Positions 35,468 through 45,050 are shown, counted from the stretch's first letter. The stretch: 64,000 nt of DNA from Palsa-506 sp963836355 (GCA_963836355.1 CAWIJO010000024.1:1-64000), one strand, 5' to 3'. Translations and numbers: made by a program. The notes: a model not told the origin generated them from the sequence alone.

Positions 35468-36000
35468 ATGATGACTGACGCGGATGTCCCGTTAGGCATC
35501 GACCGGGCAAGGCATCAGGATCTGGCCGGGCGGAACCGCCACGTCTGGTGGCGCCGGGGCGTGCTGACGCTGATCGCGGCGCTTCCGGTGCTGGGCCTGC
35601 TGAACGTGTTCGGGCAGCGCGCCGGTTCGCCAGCTACCAGGGCTCCGTGGCGTCGCTGGTGATCAACTCACCGGCCCATGTCCGCGGCGGGCTGGTATTC
35701 ACTACCGAGATCGTGATCACGCCGCGGCGGCAGTTGCATGACGCGCGGCTGTTCCTCGATGAAGGCTGGTTTGCGGGCATGACCTTAATGGGGCTCACGC
35801 CGCAGCCGGCTAGCGAGAGTGCCCAGGGCCGCTGGCAGGTCTGGGACTTCGGGCAGCTGAGCGCAGGGGTGGCGTTCCGGATCTGGATCGCCTGGCAGGT
35901 GAACCCGACGAACGCTGGCCGGCACTCGCAGGACGTCGCGCTTTACGATGGAGGCACGCTGCTGATGACCGCCCGCCGTGCTATCACCGTGTTTCCCTAG
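35468..36000 (+). pseudogene. Membrane-anchored small protein with one frameshift
   Basis: ATG 35468 begins MMTDADVPLGIDRARHQDLA, followed by a single TM segment (VLTLIAALPVLGLLNVFGQ). One indel near 35618 shifts the frame. The rest (VASLVINSPAHVRGGLVFTT, LFLDEGWFAGMTLMGLTPQP, VWDFGQLSAGVAFRIWIAW) is an extracytoplasmic beta-rich domain ending at 36000. The family is common in actinobacteria but not characterised. Confidence 0.65.
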
Positions 36001-36059
36001 CCGTGGACGTCGTTCTGCGGGCTGTCGTCATCTACGTGGTGGCACGTCCACTTTCGTCG

Positions 36060-36545
36060 TCGCGAGATGATGAACCGGGTAGCTGCGTCCCTGATACTCA
36101 TTAGCGAGCCCGGGACGAAGGCCGTCGATGTCCGCTCGCCCGCCCGTGAAGGTGGCCATCAGATTGTAGGAGGGGTCAAACGGCAGCGTAGCGAGGCGGG
36201 GCAGCCGCTCGCGCGTCGCGTCGATGTACATGCCCGCCTTGTGCGCCAGCACGAGCAGCGCGCCCTCGGTCGGATCGCCGACGACCTTGCCGTCGACGAG
36301 CTTGGCGTCGTTCGCGACGACGTAGGGCAGTATCGCGGCGTCGATGGTATCGGTCGTGCCGGCCGGGTGGCTGATCTTCCCCTCCAGGCTGTAGCCGGTG
36401 CCCGTGATCGCATAGCGGTCGGTCGGGTCGACGACCTCGACCGCGGTCATCTGGTTCATCGTCAGCGTCCCGGTCTTTTCGGAGTTGATCGCTGAGGTGA
36501 ACCCGAGCGTTTCGACCGACGGCAGGTCCTTGATGATCGCCTTTC
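36060..36545 (-). pseudogene. P-type ATPase fragment with altered phosphorylation motif
   Basis: The frame reads IIKDLPSVETLGFTSAINSE, KTGTLTMNQMTAVEVV and YVVANDAKLVDGKVVGDPTE, the start of the P and N domains of a cation-transporting P-type ATPase. The invariant DKTGT Asp is Glu here (SEKTGT), and both ends of the protein are missing. It cannot pump. Confidence 0.8.
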
Positions 36546-36591
36546 CTTCGTGAGCTCGACACTGCCCAGCGACAGGACGACCTGGACGACC

Positions 36592-37401
36592 ATGGGCAGC
36601 GACGCCGATGCCGAGCTTGGGCCGGTCGACTACGTGGTGGTCGCGTTCCCGGCGGGCCAGGCGGATTTCTCGGGCAAGATGGCGTCCGAGCTGGCGGCCC
36701 TGATGAAGAGCAACAGCGTGCGGCTGCTTGAACTGCTGCTGCTCACCAAAGACGTGGACGGGTCGGTGGAGGCCTCCGAGCTGCGCGATGCAGACGACAG
36801 CGAGGTCGGCCAGCTGCGCGCCGCGGAGGCAGATCTTGCGGTGCTTCTAGCCGAGTCAGACGTCGAAGAGATCGGCAGGGTGCTGGAACCTGGCTGCGCG
36901 GCGGTGGTGCTGGTGTGGGAGAACACGTGGGCGGCACCGTTCGGGGCCGCCGTACGCGGGTCCGGTGGCCAGCTCGTGACCAGCGGCCGCATCCCGACCC
37001 AGGCAATCCTGGCCGCGATCGACGCCGACCGCGCCGCCAAACGCGCAACGAGCTTGACATGCCACCGTTCAGAGACCGGGGTGATCGGCCAGGCATGCTC
37101 GGCCGAGGCCGCGACCGGCGCGATGACCGGGGCGACAAGCGCGATGACCGACAAGACGACCGGGGCGACCGGCGTCGTCGCGGGCCTGGACTGTTCAGGT
37201 AACGGGAGCCAGACGGCCAACTGGTCACGCTGCCGTACCTCAGCGTGCTCGCCTATCTGTTCGCCTGCGGCGGCAGCGCTTGCGGGTGTGCGTGGTCTGC
37301 GACGGCGTCACTGCGCGGGCGGTGGCGCTACCACGCGCACGTCCACCAGATCGAGCCCGAGGCCGCTGATCCGCTGCAAGAGTCCCTGCAGGGCACTTTG
37401 A
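36592..37401 (+). CDS. DUF6325-like protein, C-terminal part probably out of frame
   Basis: The conserved part covers about residues 8-145: GPVDYVVVAFPAGQADFSGK, VRLLELLLLTKDVDGSVEAS and VLVWENTWAAPFGAAVRGSG followed by GGQLVTSGRIPTQAILAAI. This is the DUF6325 family, usually paired with a SHOCT protein. After about 37035 the frame stays open but the residues (Thr/Ala-rich, then Cys/Arg-rich) are unlike the family, so a frameshift or lost stop near 37040 is likely. ATG 36592 fits the family start. Its tail runs antisense to the gene at 37308-37526. Confidence 0.65.
   Translation: MGSDADAELGPVDYVVVAFPAGQADFSGKMASELAALMKSNSVRLLELLLLTKDVDGSVEASELRDADDSEVGQLRAAEADLAVLLAESDVEEIGRVLEPGCAAVVLVWENTWAAPFGAAVRGSGGQLVTSGRIPTQAILAAIDADRAAKRATSLTCHRSETGVIGQACSAEAATGAMTGATSAMTDKTTGATGVVAGLDCSGNGSQTANWSRCRTSACSPICSPAAAALAGVRGLRRRHCAGGGATTRTSTRSSPRPLIRCKSPCRAL
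37059..37202 (+). CDS. Possible small Arg/Asp-rich protein after DUF6325
   Basis: A 47-codon frame (MPPFRDRGDRPGMLGRGRDR, ending GPGLFR) starts with ATG exactly where the DUF6325 protein should end. Small SHOCT-type partners commonly follow DUF6325 genes, but the low-complexity RDDRGD repeats make this weak. Confidence 0.3.
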   Translation: MPPFRDRGDRPGMLGRGRDRRDDRGDKRDDRQDDRGDRRRRGPGLFR

Positions 37402-37526
37402 TCTGGCAGGTCGGCGCGAAGGGTGGTCGTGCCCGGGCCTACGCTGGCTTCGCAGTCGTCGAATTCACCGCGAAGTGCGGTACCTGCCTGACCCACGAAG
37501 GTGATCTCGTACGTACGTGATCGCAC
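37308..37526 (-). CDS. Small conserved actinobacterial protein
   Basis: A 72-residue protein starting at GTG 37526 (VRSRTYEITFVGQAGTALRG). It continues EFDDCEASVGPGTTTLRADL, PDQSALQGLLQRISGLGLDL and VDVRVVAPP. The ADLPDQ..L..LL..I..LGL pattern is a familiar single-domain family of unknown function, perhaps ACT-like in fold. It is divergent from the LuxR regulator, and the palindrome at 37597 sits between the two. Confidence 0.72.
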   Translation of the reverse strand: MRSRTYEITFVGQAGTALRGEFDDCEASVGPGTTTLRADLPDQSALQGLLQRISGLGLDLVDVRVVAPPPAQ

Positions 37527-37596
37527 CAGGTTTGCGCCTCGCAGCCGTTTTCCGTATACGCTTTTTGCGAGGATGCCTGATGGCCCGGTCTGCGTC

Positions 37597-37616
37597 ATCA
37601 CCCTCCGGAGGGTGAT
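37597..37616. promoter_or_regulatory. Perfect 20-bp palindrome between the small protein and the LuxR gene
   Basis: ATCACCCTCCGGAGGGTGAT is a perfect inverted repeat. Related TCACCC...GGGTGA sites occur at 40443-40460 and 49591-49608. It is a probable binding site for a dimeric regulator, the LuxR protein being the natural candidate. Confidence 0.6.
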
Positions 37617-37722
37617 ACCTGAGCTGCCCGCCGGGCTTGCGATCGCGCTGCTACCTATAATTGCTGGGCGAAGCGTGCATGGGTCTGCCGCGCAGACGGC
37701 GGGCGGGACTGCGGGGCGTGTT

Positions 37723-40359
37723 GTGGTACAGCGTGCAACGACGGGGCGGGACGCCTCGCGGAGCACATGGTTCGCGCTGACGAAATTCCGCCCGACAACG
37801 CTGCCCACGACGCTGGTCACAAGGTCTGCGCTGCTTGAACGGCTGAACGCGGGGGCCAGCAAGCGGCTAACGGTTGTGGTGGGATCGGCCGGCGCCGGCA
37901 AGAGCGTGCTGCTGTCGAGCTGGGCGGCGGCACGGCAGCCCGGCATGACCTCCTGGCTGTCCTGCGACGAGGCCGACGCGGACCCGGTCCGGTTCTGGGC
38001 GGGCTTCATCGAGGCCCCTCGCGTAGTGGCGCCAGGGTTCGGCGCCGACGCCGCCGAGCTGCTCGCGATGGACGGGGCGATGTCCGCCGACGTCACCGCT
38101 TCGATCGCGAACGACGCCGCGAGGCTGCCTGCCGGGTCGGCGGTGATTGTTGACGATTTCCAGGCCGCGGCGGCTGTGGCCGCCAACCACATGACCGATC
38201 TCGTCGAGCGCTGGCCGGCCAAGACCGTGCAGCTAGTGCTGGCTAGCCGCGTCGACCCGCCGCTGCGGCTGCACCGGCTGCGCATGTCGGGCGAGCTGTG
38301 CGAGCTTCGCGACCGCGACCTGTATCTGTCGCTCAGCGAAAGCGGCGACCTGCTGGCGAACTTCGGCGTTGAGATCGCCGCCGCTGAGCTTGCGCGCCTT
38401 CACCAGCGAAGCGAGGGGTGGGTCGCGGCCGTGCAGATGGCCGCTCTCACGCTTCAAGGCACCACCGACCCTGTGCAGGCAGCGCGTGCACTGGAGGTCC
38501 GCAGTCATGCGATCGCCGGGTACTTCATCTCCGAAGTCCTCGAGCAGCAGCGACCTGAGGTGGTCCGCTTCATGCTCGACACATCTGTTCTCGGCGAGCT
38601 AACGGCTGAGGCCTGCGCAGCCGTCACCGGCAGGGAGGATGCGGCAGCGCTGCTGCGCAGCATCGACGCGGCCAATCTGTTCATCGTGGCACTCGATGAT
38701 GACCGGACAGGTTACCGTTACCACCATCTCGTCCGCCAGGTACTGCGTGCCGAGCTGCATGCCACCGACCGGCCGCGGGAGCTTGCGCTCCAGCTCCGGG
38801 CGGCCGAATGGTGCGAGTCCACGGGCGACACGCGGCGCGCCAGCCGTTACTTCCTCGCGGCGCAGCAGGCCGACCGGGCACTGGCCCTGCTGCAAGACCG
38901 TGCCGTTACTGACTACCTGCAAGACCCGGCGCTGCCGACAGCGCTCGACCTCAGGATGGTCGACTCCTCGGTGCTTGTGCGTGCGCCCGAGCGGCTGCTG
39001 GCCCTGGCGGCCGAGCTGCTGGTGTGGGGCAACTGGGTTCGTGGCGGCGAATACCTGGACTTGCTTGAGCGCACGCAGCCGGCGATTCCGCCCGACTCGG
39101 GGCTGGCGGCCCGGCTCGCGGCGATGCGATCACTGCGCTGTGCCCTGACCGGCGAGGCAAACGAAGCGATCCACCATGCCCTCGCCGCGCGCAGCATCGA
39201 AGAAAGGACGCTGCCTGGCGATGAGTGGAACGCCGCCGTGCCGCTGATCCTCCTGCGTGCCTATGCGTGGCTGGAAGACTTCGAGGCTGTCGACCGGGAG
39301 GCCGCCGCGGCCGATGCGATGCCCTCGCTCACCGAGCCGGTCAAGCTGGTAGTGATCCGCGGGGCCCAGGCACTCGCGTGGTTCGACGCTGGCCAGATAA
39401 CCGAGGCCGCTGATGCCGCCAGGGCAGCTGAAGCCGCCGCGCGGCGCCTGGGCTTCGAACAGCACCCCTTCGCCGTGGATTACCTGCGCACTCTGGCCGG
39501 CGCCGCGTTCGAGCGGCGTGACCTCGACGCCGCAGAGAATCTCACCGAACGTGCGCTATCGATCTCCGAGCGTACACGGCCCGTCTTTGAGTTTCTCGCC
39601 CTGCTCGACCGGGCCGGGATCTGGGCCGCCCGCGGCCAGATCCGCGACGCGCTGGCGACGGTCGAGGCCGCGCGTCTCGTCCTGGCCGGAACGACGTCCG
39701 TTCTCCTCGCGCGAGCCGACGAGTCAGAGGCATTGCTGCGCCTCTCGCTCGGCGACCTGCGCTCTCCGGCAGGGCTGGCGAGCCGCCTGCCGGCCTCCCG
39801 GCGCGGCCTTCTACTGGCCAGGGTCGCGCTCGCCGCGAACGATCACCAGGCGGCACTGGAACACCTGGCGGCGCCGTCACCGGGGGGCTTGACGCCGCGG
39901 GGCGTGCTGGTGCGCCAGATACTGCTGGCGGCCGCCGCGATCGAGCGCTGCGACCCCGGTGCCGCTGGCATCGTCGGCGGCGTACTTGAAACAGCCCGCC
40001 ACAAGGGCTTCCTCGGCACGGTCGTCACGACCGCACCCCAGGTGGCGAGCTACTTGATCGAACAATCGGCGCAGGTGCCGCCGGACCCGTTCCTGAAGCG
40101 GCTCATCGTTGCGGCGCTCGAGGTACGAGCCATCCAGCCCGCCGGGTCACGATCCCGTGGCAAGCTCGCAGAGCCGCTGACCGCTGCCGAGGTACGCATC
40201 CTGAAGCTGCTGCCCACGAATACGTACCTGCAGATAGCAGCCATGCTCTTCATCTCGCGCAACACAGTGAAGAGCCACCTCCGGTCGATCTACCTGAAGC
40301 TGGGGGTGTCGTCGCGGCTCGAGGCGGTTGAGCGAGCCGTGGATCTGCGTCTGCTCTGA
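37723..40359 (+). CDS. LuxR-family (MalT-like, LAL) transcriptional activator
   Basis: An 878-residue STAND-type regulator. A P-loop ATPase (VVVGSAGAGKSVLLSSWAA) is followed by the winged-helix segment (LHQRSEGWVAAVQMAALTLQ), a long TPR-like helical sensor region and a C-terminal LuxR helix-turn-helix (LTAAEVRILKLLPTNTYLQI, AAMLFISRNTVKSHLRSIY). The start is uncertain: GTG 37723 is chosen because the conserved part begins at FALTKFRPTTLP about 17 codons later. An open frame extends upstream to 37501. TCACCC...GGGTGA palindromes lie on both sides of the gene. Confidence 0.87.
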   Translation: MVQRATTGRDASRSTWFALTKFRPTTLPTTLVTRSALLERLNAGASKRLTVVVGSAGAGKSVLLSSWAAARQPGMTSWLSCDEADADPVRFWAGFIEAPRVVAPGFGADAAELLAMDGAMSADVTASIANDAARLPAGSAVIVDDFQAAAAVAANHMTDLVERWPAKTVQLVLASRVDPPLRLHRLRMSGELCELRDRDLYLSLSESGDLLANFGVEIAAAELARLHQRSEGWVAAVQMAALTLQGTTDPVQAARALEVRSHAIAGYFISEVLEQQRPEVVRFMLDTSVLGELTAEACAAVTGREDAAALLRSIDAANLFIVALDDDRTGYRYHHLVRQVLRAELHATDRPRELALQLRAAEWCESTGDTRRASRYFLAAQQADRALALLQDRAVTDYLQDPALPTALDLRMVDSSVLVRAPERLLALAAELLVWGNWVRGGEYLDLLERTQPAIPPDSGLAARLAAMRSLRCALTGEANEAIHHALAARSIEERTLPGDEWNAAVPLILLRAYAWLEDFEAVDREAAAADAMPSLTEPVKLVVIRGAQALAWFDAGQITEAADAARAAEAAARRLGFEQHPFAVDYLRTLAGAAFERRDLDAAENLTERALSISERTRPVFEFLALLDRAGIWAARGQIRDALATVEAARLVLAGTTSVLLARADESEALLRLSLGDLRSPAGLASRLPASRRGLLLARVALAANDHQAALEHLAAPSPGGLTPRGVLVRQILLAAAAIERCDPGAAGIVGGVLETARHKGFLGTVVTTAPQVASYLIEQSAQVPPDPFLKRLIVAALEVRAIQPAGSRSRGKLAEPLTAAEVRILKLLPTNTYLQIAAMLFISRNTVKSHLRSIYLKLGVSSRLEAVERAVDLRLL

Positions 40360-40360
40360 C

Positions 40361-40743
40361 ACCGTCCTTCGGTCGGCGGCGGCCGCCGCCGAACCACGGT
40401 AACGGCGCTGTCGCGCCGGGTCGTCGATGTTGAGGCGTAATTTCACCCGCGGAAGGGTGATGACGCCTCGTGGCGGTTTGACGAGGATCTGGGAAGCATA
40501 ACGTCACCGCTCAGCGCGGATTCTCGCCTTCGTGCGGAAGCTGCGCCGCGGCCATTACGATATTGCCGCCGACGTCCCCGATCACCACAGGCTACGGAAG
40601 GCCATCGGCGACCTGGCAATCACGGTGTGACCAGCGGGGATTCGAGCGACCATGTCATGACCGCGCACAGGGATGGCGCAACGCAACAGTGTCCGCCGAT
40701 GTCATCGGGCTCGACTCTTGCCCCTCGCACCAGAACCTCCTAT
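40361..40743. other. Intergenic region with a palindrome and a coding scrap
   Basis: After the palindrome at 40443 a plus-strand stretch reads FVRKLRRGHYDIAADVPDHH then RLRKAIGDLAITV and a stop near 40630. It has no start and looks like the tail of a lost gene. Confidence 0.4.
40443..40460. promoter_or_regulatory. Palindrome TCACCC-N6-GGGTGA downstream of the LuxR gene
   Basis: It has the same half-sites as the palindromes at 37597 and 49591. It may control a gene since lost from 40460-40740, or belong to a dispersed operator set. Confidence 0.5.
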
Positions 40744-40760
40744 TGTCTACAACTGTAGAC
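40744..40760. promoter_or_regulatory. TetR-type operator upstream of the TetR gene
   Basis: GTCTAC-AACT-GTAGAC is a perfect inverted repeat. The wider box TGTCTACAACTGTAGAC matches TGTTTACAAATGTATAA at 41716-41732 at 13 of 17 positions. Confidence 0.65.
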
Positions 40761-40890
40761 GATGCCGCAGGGCAGTCTAGGCAGCACTTCCGTAGCGTCA
40801 GGCCCACCGCCTGCGGCAGCATCGCCGGGGGGGGCGGCGATTGACCAGGCAGTTTCGAGCGAGCTGCAGGCTACGCGCGTGAGGGGTCCC

Positions 40891-41543
40891 ATGGCCGACC
40901 GAGATCTCTCCAAGGCCGCCAGGCGGACTCCGGGCCCTCGCCGGAGTGAAGGGGCGCCGACTGGCCCGGAAGCCGTCCGCCGGGCGCTGCTCGACGCGGC
41001 GGCGGACCTTTTCGCCCGCCGTGATGTGGAGGGCGTCTCGCTGCGCGACATCGCCGCGGCTGCCGATGTGCAACTGGCGCTGATCGGCCGCTACGTCGGG
41101 ACCCGCAGGGAGCTGATCGACGCCGTCTTCGACGACCTGAGTGCCTCGCTCGCCCAGGAGCTCGTCGACCGTCCCCTCGAGCAGATCAGCTTCGAGCGCG
41201 ACTCCAACATGGGGCGGTGGGTCGTTGTGCTCCACCACCTCGTCATCACCGGGGCCGGCCAGGACCGCACGACCGCGTCATTCAACCCGGTCAGAGCCCT
41301 GGCCCGGGTCCTTGCGGAGAACTACGGAGCCGGGCCGCCGGCGCAGCGGTCCGCGCCGCCCAGATCGCTGCCCTGGCATTGGGCTGGCGGCTCTTCGAGC
41401 GCTACCTGATCGCCGCCGGCGGCCTGGAGCAGATTCCTGTCCAGGACCTCCGCGACGACGTCACCGCCGTTAACCGACGCATCGGCGCCACCCCTTGGCC
41501 TTCACCGCCCGGACCTGCGCTGCCGGACACAGGGCCAGAGTAG
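40891..41543 (+). pseudogene. TetR-family regulator with a late frameshift
   Basis: From ATG 40891 (or GTG 40879) an N-terminal helix-turn-helix is clear (ALLDAAADLFARRDVEGVSL, RDIAAAADVQLALIGRYVGT). Near 41335 one base is lost, so the frame would end early at 41409. The expected C-terminus (AAQIAALALGWRLFERYLIA, LEQIPVQDLRDDVTAVNRRI) continues in the next frame to 41543. A truncated repressor keeping DNA binding is possible, as is a sequencing error. Matching palindromes lie before it and before the following SHOCT gene. Confidence 0.72.
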
Positions 41544-41715
41544 GCAGCACGCAGGCACAGCAGGCTCCCGCCGCTCGCGGCGCGCGGCCCTGCGCCCGCA
41601 CCGGGGCACAACGCGGGTGCTGATGAGAGACCGCAGTTCCCGGCGGCCCCGGGAGCCGGGCCCCGCCCATGTCGGGACCAAAGACCCTTGTCCGCGGCGT
41701 CCCCTCGACGTCTAA

Positions 41716-41732
41716 TGTTTACAAATGTATAA
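41716..41732. promoter_or_regulatory. Second TetR-type operator, upstream of the SHOCT gene
   Basis: TGTTTACAAATGTATAA resembles the box at 40744-40760 (shared TGT.TACAA.TGTA). It lies 54 bases before ATG 41786, suggesting that the TetR protein also controls that gene. Confidence 0.55.
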
Positions 41733-41785
41733 ATTAGCGGCGGGCAGAAGCCATCGGCGGCTGCTCTCCTGGAAGTGAGTGCAAG

Positions 41786-42175
41786 ATGCCATTGCTAGAT
41801 GTGTTCCTGGCCATGATGTGGTTCTTCCTCTGGATCCTGTGGTTCTTCCTGTTGTTCCGGGTGATCGTGGATATCTTCAGGAGCCGGGACCTGGGCGGCT
41901 GGGGCAAGGCCGGCTGGCTGGTCTTCGCCATCGTCCTGCCGTTCCTGGGCGTCTTGGTGTACCTGATCGCGCGCGGCGGCAAGATGGCCGACCGTGAGGT
42001 TAGCCAGGCGCAGGCGCAGGATGAGGCATCCCGGGCCTATGTCCGCGAGGCGGCGCACGGGAACGGTACTGCCGACGAGATCACCAAGCTGGCCGACCTG
42101 CGTGACCACGGGGTCATCAGCGACGCCGACTACGAGCGGGGCAAGGAAAAGGTCCTCAGCCTGCCGGCAGCCTGA
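41786..42175 (+). CDS. Membrane protein with PLD-nuclease N-terminal-like and SHOCT domains
   Basis: A 129-residue protein. Two TM helices lie at about residues 5-28 (VFLAMMWFFLWILWFFLLFRV) and 44-64 (WLVFAIVLPFLGVLVYLIARG), the PLDc_N pattern. A C-terminal SHOCT motif follows (DEITKLADLRDHGVISDADY). SHOCT segments are thought to mediate oligomerisation. Such proteins are common stress-related membrane proteins of unknown mechanism. It is probably regulated by the TetR-type site at 41716. GGAAG precedes the ATG. Confidence 0.88.
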   Translation: MPLLDVFLAMMWFFLWILWFFLLFRVIVDIFRSRDLGGWGKAGWLVFAIVLPFLGVLVYLIARGGKMADREVSQAQAQDEASRAYVREAAHGNGTADEITKLADLRDHGVISDADYERGKEKVLSLPAA

Positions 42176-42394
42176 CCTGCCCGCAGCGGGGAGGGCTGCT
42201 CCGCCGGGAGGCGGAGGCGGCAGTGCCGCTTCCGCCCCCTTGAGGCGCACGCGCCATTCGCGCCATTGACGGGTGAGAAGAGTGTCCGGTCGCGGAGATG
42301 CCGAGCGTCTCATCCCCTGAGGGTCATGCGCCGAGCACGTACACCAACTATCCAGTAGATGCCGGGCATGCGGCCTGGCGGACAGGGTGATGAG

Positions 42395-44128
42395 ATGAAG
42401 ACGGTAATTGTCGGGGGAGTTGCGGCCGGTGCCTCGACGGGCGCGCGGTTGAGGCGGCTGGATGAGTCGGCCGAGATTGTCGTGCTCGAGCGGGACCGCT
42501 ACGTCTCGTTCGCGAACTGCGGCTTGCCGTACCACATCGGCGGGGCTATCCCGGACCGGGACAGCCTGCTGCTGCAGACGCCGGAAAGCCTGGGCAGGAG
42601 CCTGGCGCTCGATGTGCGTACCGGGCAGGACGTGATCCGCATCGATCGTGACGCCAGGGAAGTCGAGGTGCGCGACCTCGCGCGCGGACGGACGTACCGG
42701 GAGTCCTACGACAAGCTCGTGCTGTGCCCCGGGGCCGAACCTATCCGGCCGCCGATCCCGGGTGCCGATGACCCGCGCGTCGACGTGCTGCGCAACATCC
42801 CAGACATGGACCGCATCATCGCCCAGCTCGACAAGGACGCCACGAGCGGGGTCATCGTCGGCGGCAGCTACATCGGCCTGGAACTCACGGAGGCGTTCCG
42901 GGCACGCGGGCTGGCGGTCACCGTGGTCGAGCGGACCGAGCGGCTGATGCCGTGGCTGGATCCTGAGATGACGCGGATCCTGGACTATCACGTCCGCACC
43001 CACGATGTGGACCTGCGGCTCGGCACGTCGGCCATGGCAGTTCGCCACGGGCAGGGCAACGGGCTGGTAGTCGATCTGTCCGACGGCACGTCGCTTGAGG
43101 CTGATGTCATCGTGATGGCGGCCGGGGCGCGTCCCAGCGTCGATCTCGCCCGGGACGCCGGCATCAAGATCGGGCCGCGCGGGGGCATCGCGGTCGACGC
43201 GCAGATGCGCACTTCGGCACCCGACATTCTCGCGGTCGGCGACGCCGTGGAGACCGCTCACTTCCTGACCGGCGAGCCCACCTTGTCGATGCTGGCCGGC
43301 CCCGCGAACCGGGAAGGCCGGATCGCCGCCGAAACGATCGCCGGCCGCGACAGCTCCTACCGCGGTACCCAGGGCACCGCCGTGGTCAAGGTGTTCGACA
43401 TGACCGCTGGCGGCACCGGCCTGACCGAGACCGAGCTGCGCGCGGCCGGCAAGGACTACCGCAAGGTGTACACCCACCAGAACGGCCACGCCGCGTACTA
43501 TCCCGGCACCGCGCCGCTGTTCCTGAAGGTGCTGTTCGACCCGGCCGGCGGGAAGCTGCTGGGCGCGCAGGTGCTCGGCTGGGACGGGGTGGACAAGCGC
43601 ATCGACGTTCTCGCGGTCGCGCTCCGCGCCGGGATGACGGTGTTCGACCTGGAGCACCTGGAGCTCGCCTACGCGCCGCCCTACGGCGCGGCGAAGGACC
43701 CGGTCAACATGGCCGGCTTCCTGAGCTCGAACCTGCTGCGCGGCGACATCGCCCTGTGGTACCCCGAGGACTACCCGGGCTGCCGTGACCGGGTGACGAT
43801 CCTCGACGTGCGCACCCCAGCCGAATACGGTGCCTGGCACATCCCCGGGGCGGTCCTGCTGCCGTTCACGGAACTGCGGCAGAGGCTGGAAGAGGTGCCC
43901 CGGGACAAGCCCGTGTACACCTACTGCCGGTCGGGTTTCCGCAGTTACATCGCCTACTGCGTGCTGAAGCAGAACGGGTGGGACGACGTGGCGTTCCTGT
44001 CCGGGGGGACGATGACCTACCACGGCTATCACAGGACGCCGCTGACGGTGGGCAAGGGCGGCATGCCGGTGGTGGCCCACGCCGAGGATGAGCTGGCCCG
44101 GCGCCCCGGAGCCCTCGAGCACGTCTGA
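42395..44128 (+). CDS. CoA-disulfide reductase with C-terminal rhodanese domain
   Basis: A 577-residue flavoprotein. The FAD site is TVIVGGVAAGASTGARLRR (residues 3-21). The redox Cys42 lies in SFANCGLPYHIGG, the mark of the single-cysteine CoADR/Nox/Npsr group. The NAD(P)H site is GVIVGGSYIGLELTEAF and the second FAD motif is ILAVGDAVE. The dimerisation domain is followed by a rhodanese domain whose catalytic Cys511 lies in TYCRSGFRSY. The fusion type reduces CoA disulfides or persulfides. ATG 42395 aligns with the FAD motif, so the upstream ATG at 42359 is not used. Confidence 0.92.
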   Translation: MKTVIVGGVAAGASTGARLRRLDESAEIVVLERDRYVSFANCGLPYHIGGAIPDRDSLLLQTPESLGRSLALDVRTGQDVIRIDRDAREVEVRDLARGRTYRESYDKLVLCPGAEPIRPPIPGADDPRVDVLRNIPDMDRIIAQLDKDATSGVIVGGSYIGLELTEAFRARGLAVTVVERTERLMPWLDPEMTRILDYHVRTHDVDLRLGTSAMAVRHGQGNGLVVDLSDGTSLEADVIVMAAGARPSVDLARDAGIKIGPRGGIAVDAQMRTSAPDILAVGDAVETAHFLTGEPTLSMLAGPANREGRIAAETIAGRDSSYRGTQGTAVVKVFDMTAGGTGLTETELRAAGKDYRKVYTHQNGHAAYYPGTAPLFLKVLFDPAGGKLLGAQVLGWDGVDKRIDVLAVALRAGMTVFDLEHLELAYAPPYGAAKDPVNMAGFLSSNLLRGDIALWYPEDYPGCRDRVTILDVRTPAEYGAWHIPGAVLLPFTELRQRLEEVPRDKPVYTYCRSGFRSYIAYCVLKQNGWDDVAFLSGGTMTYHGYHRTPLTVGKGGMPVVAHAEDELARRPGALEHV

Positions 44129-44157
44129 CGAGCTACGGGGATCGCAGGCCGCAGTCA

Positions 44158-45050
44158 TGGGTGACATCCGGGTTGACGTCGCGCTGAGCATCCGCGCTGA
44201 GCACGCGGAGGGCCCGCTCTGGGACGCCGCAACCGCACGCCTGTGGTGGGTGGACATCACCGGACAACGGGTGCACTGCCTCGACCCGGAATCGGGCAAG
44301 GACAGCTCCTGGGGCACTCCCGGGCAGCCAGGCGGCGTGATCCTCAGGCGGCCGGGGAACCAGTCGTCGCGGCCCCCGACGGCCTGGCTGTGCTCGATCG
44401 CAGCACAGGCACGATGGAGCTTCGCGTTCCGGTCGAGCGCGACAGAACCGAGAACCGCGCGAACGACGTCAAGGCCGATGCCCGGGGCAGGGCCTGGGTC
44501 GGCACGATGGCGCATGACAAGCGGCCGCGCAACGCTGCGTTGTACCGGGTCGATGGCGGCCAGGTGACCTGCATGGCCGACGGGCCTGACGATCTGCAAC
44601 GGGCCCGCGTTCGACGAGCCGGCGGGCCGCCTCTACCTCGCCGACACCGGCATCAGCGTGGTCGACGTCTTCGACCTGGATCCCGCAGCCGGCACTCTGG
44701 CCGGCCGTCGGCGTTTCCTCGACTTCAACGATGCGCAGGTCTGGCCGGACGGCATGACCGTCGACGACGACGGCATGCTATGGGTCGCGCTGGGCCGGGC
44801 CGGGGCCGTCCACCGCTACCGCGCCGACGGCACGCTCGACGGCGTGATCGAGATACCCACGAGCAACCCCACCTCGCTGGCCTTCGGCGGCATTGACGGC
44901 GGCGACCTGTTCATCACGACCTCATGGTTCGACCTCGAAGAAGAAGCCGTGCCGCCCAGCCGCTGGCCGGCGGAATCTTCCGCTGCCGCCCCGGGGCGAC
45001 CGGGCGCCCCTCGCCGCGGTACGCGGGCGTCCCTTCCCCACCAGCGCGCT
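44158..45050 (+). pseudogene. SMP-30/gluconolactonase-like gene, frameshifted and 3'-truncated
   Basis: ATG 44158 starts MGDIRVDVALSIRAEHAEGP, then LWDAATARLWWVDITGQRVH. The frame changes near 44345 (VVAAPDGLAVLDRSTGTMEL, NDVKADARGRAWVGTMAHDK) and near 44590 (AGRLYLADTGISVVDVFDLD, WPDGMTVDDDGMLWVALGRA, FITTSWFDLEEE). The metal-binding Asn and Asp positions are recognisable. The C-terminus is lost where the sequence joins the G6PDH part. Confidence 0.75.

Noticed and set aside
37527..38285. Upstream part of the minus-strand frame that ends in the small conserved protein
   Set aside because: Only the last 72 residues, from GTG 37526, are real. The rest is antisense to the LuxR ATPase domain.
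41795..44599. A 934-codon minus-strand frame opposite the CoA-disulfide reductase
   Set aside because: It crosses several plus-strand genes with clear catalytic motifs and contains only shadow sequence.
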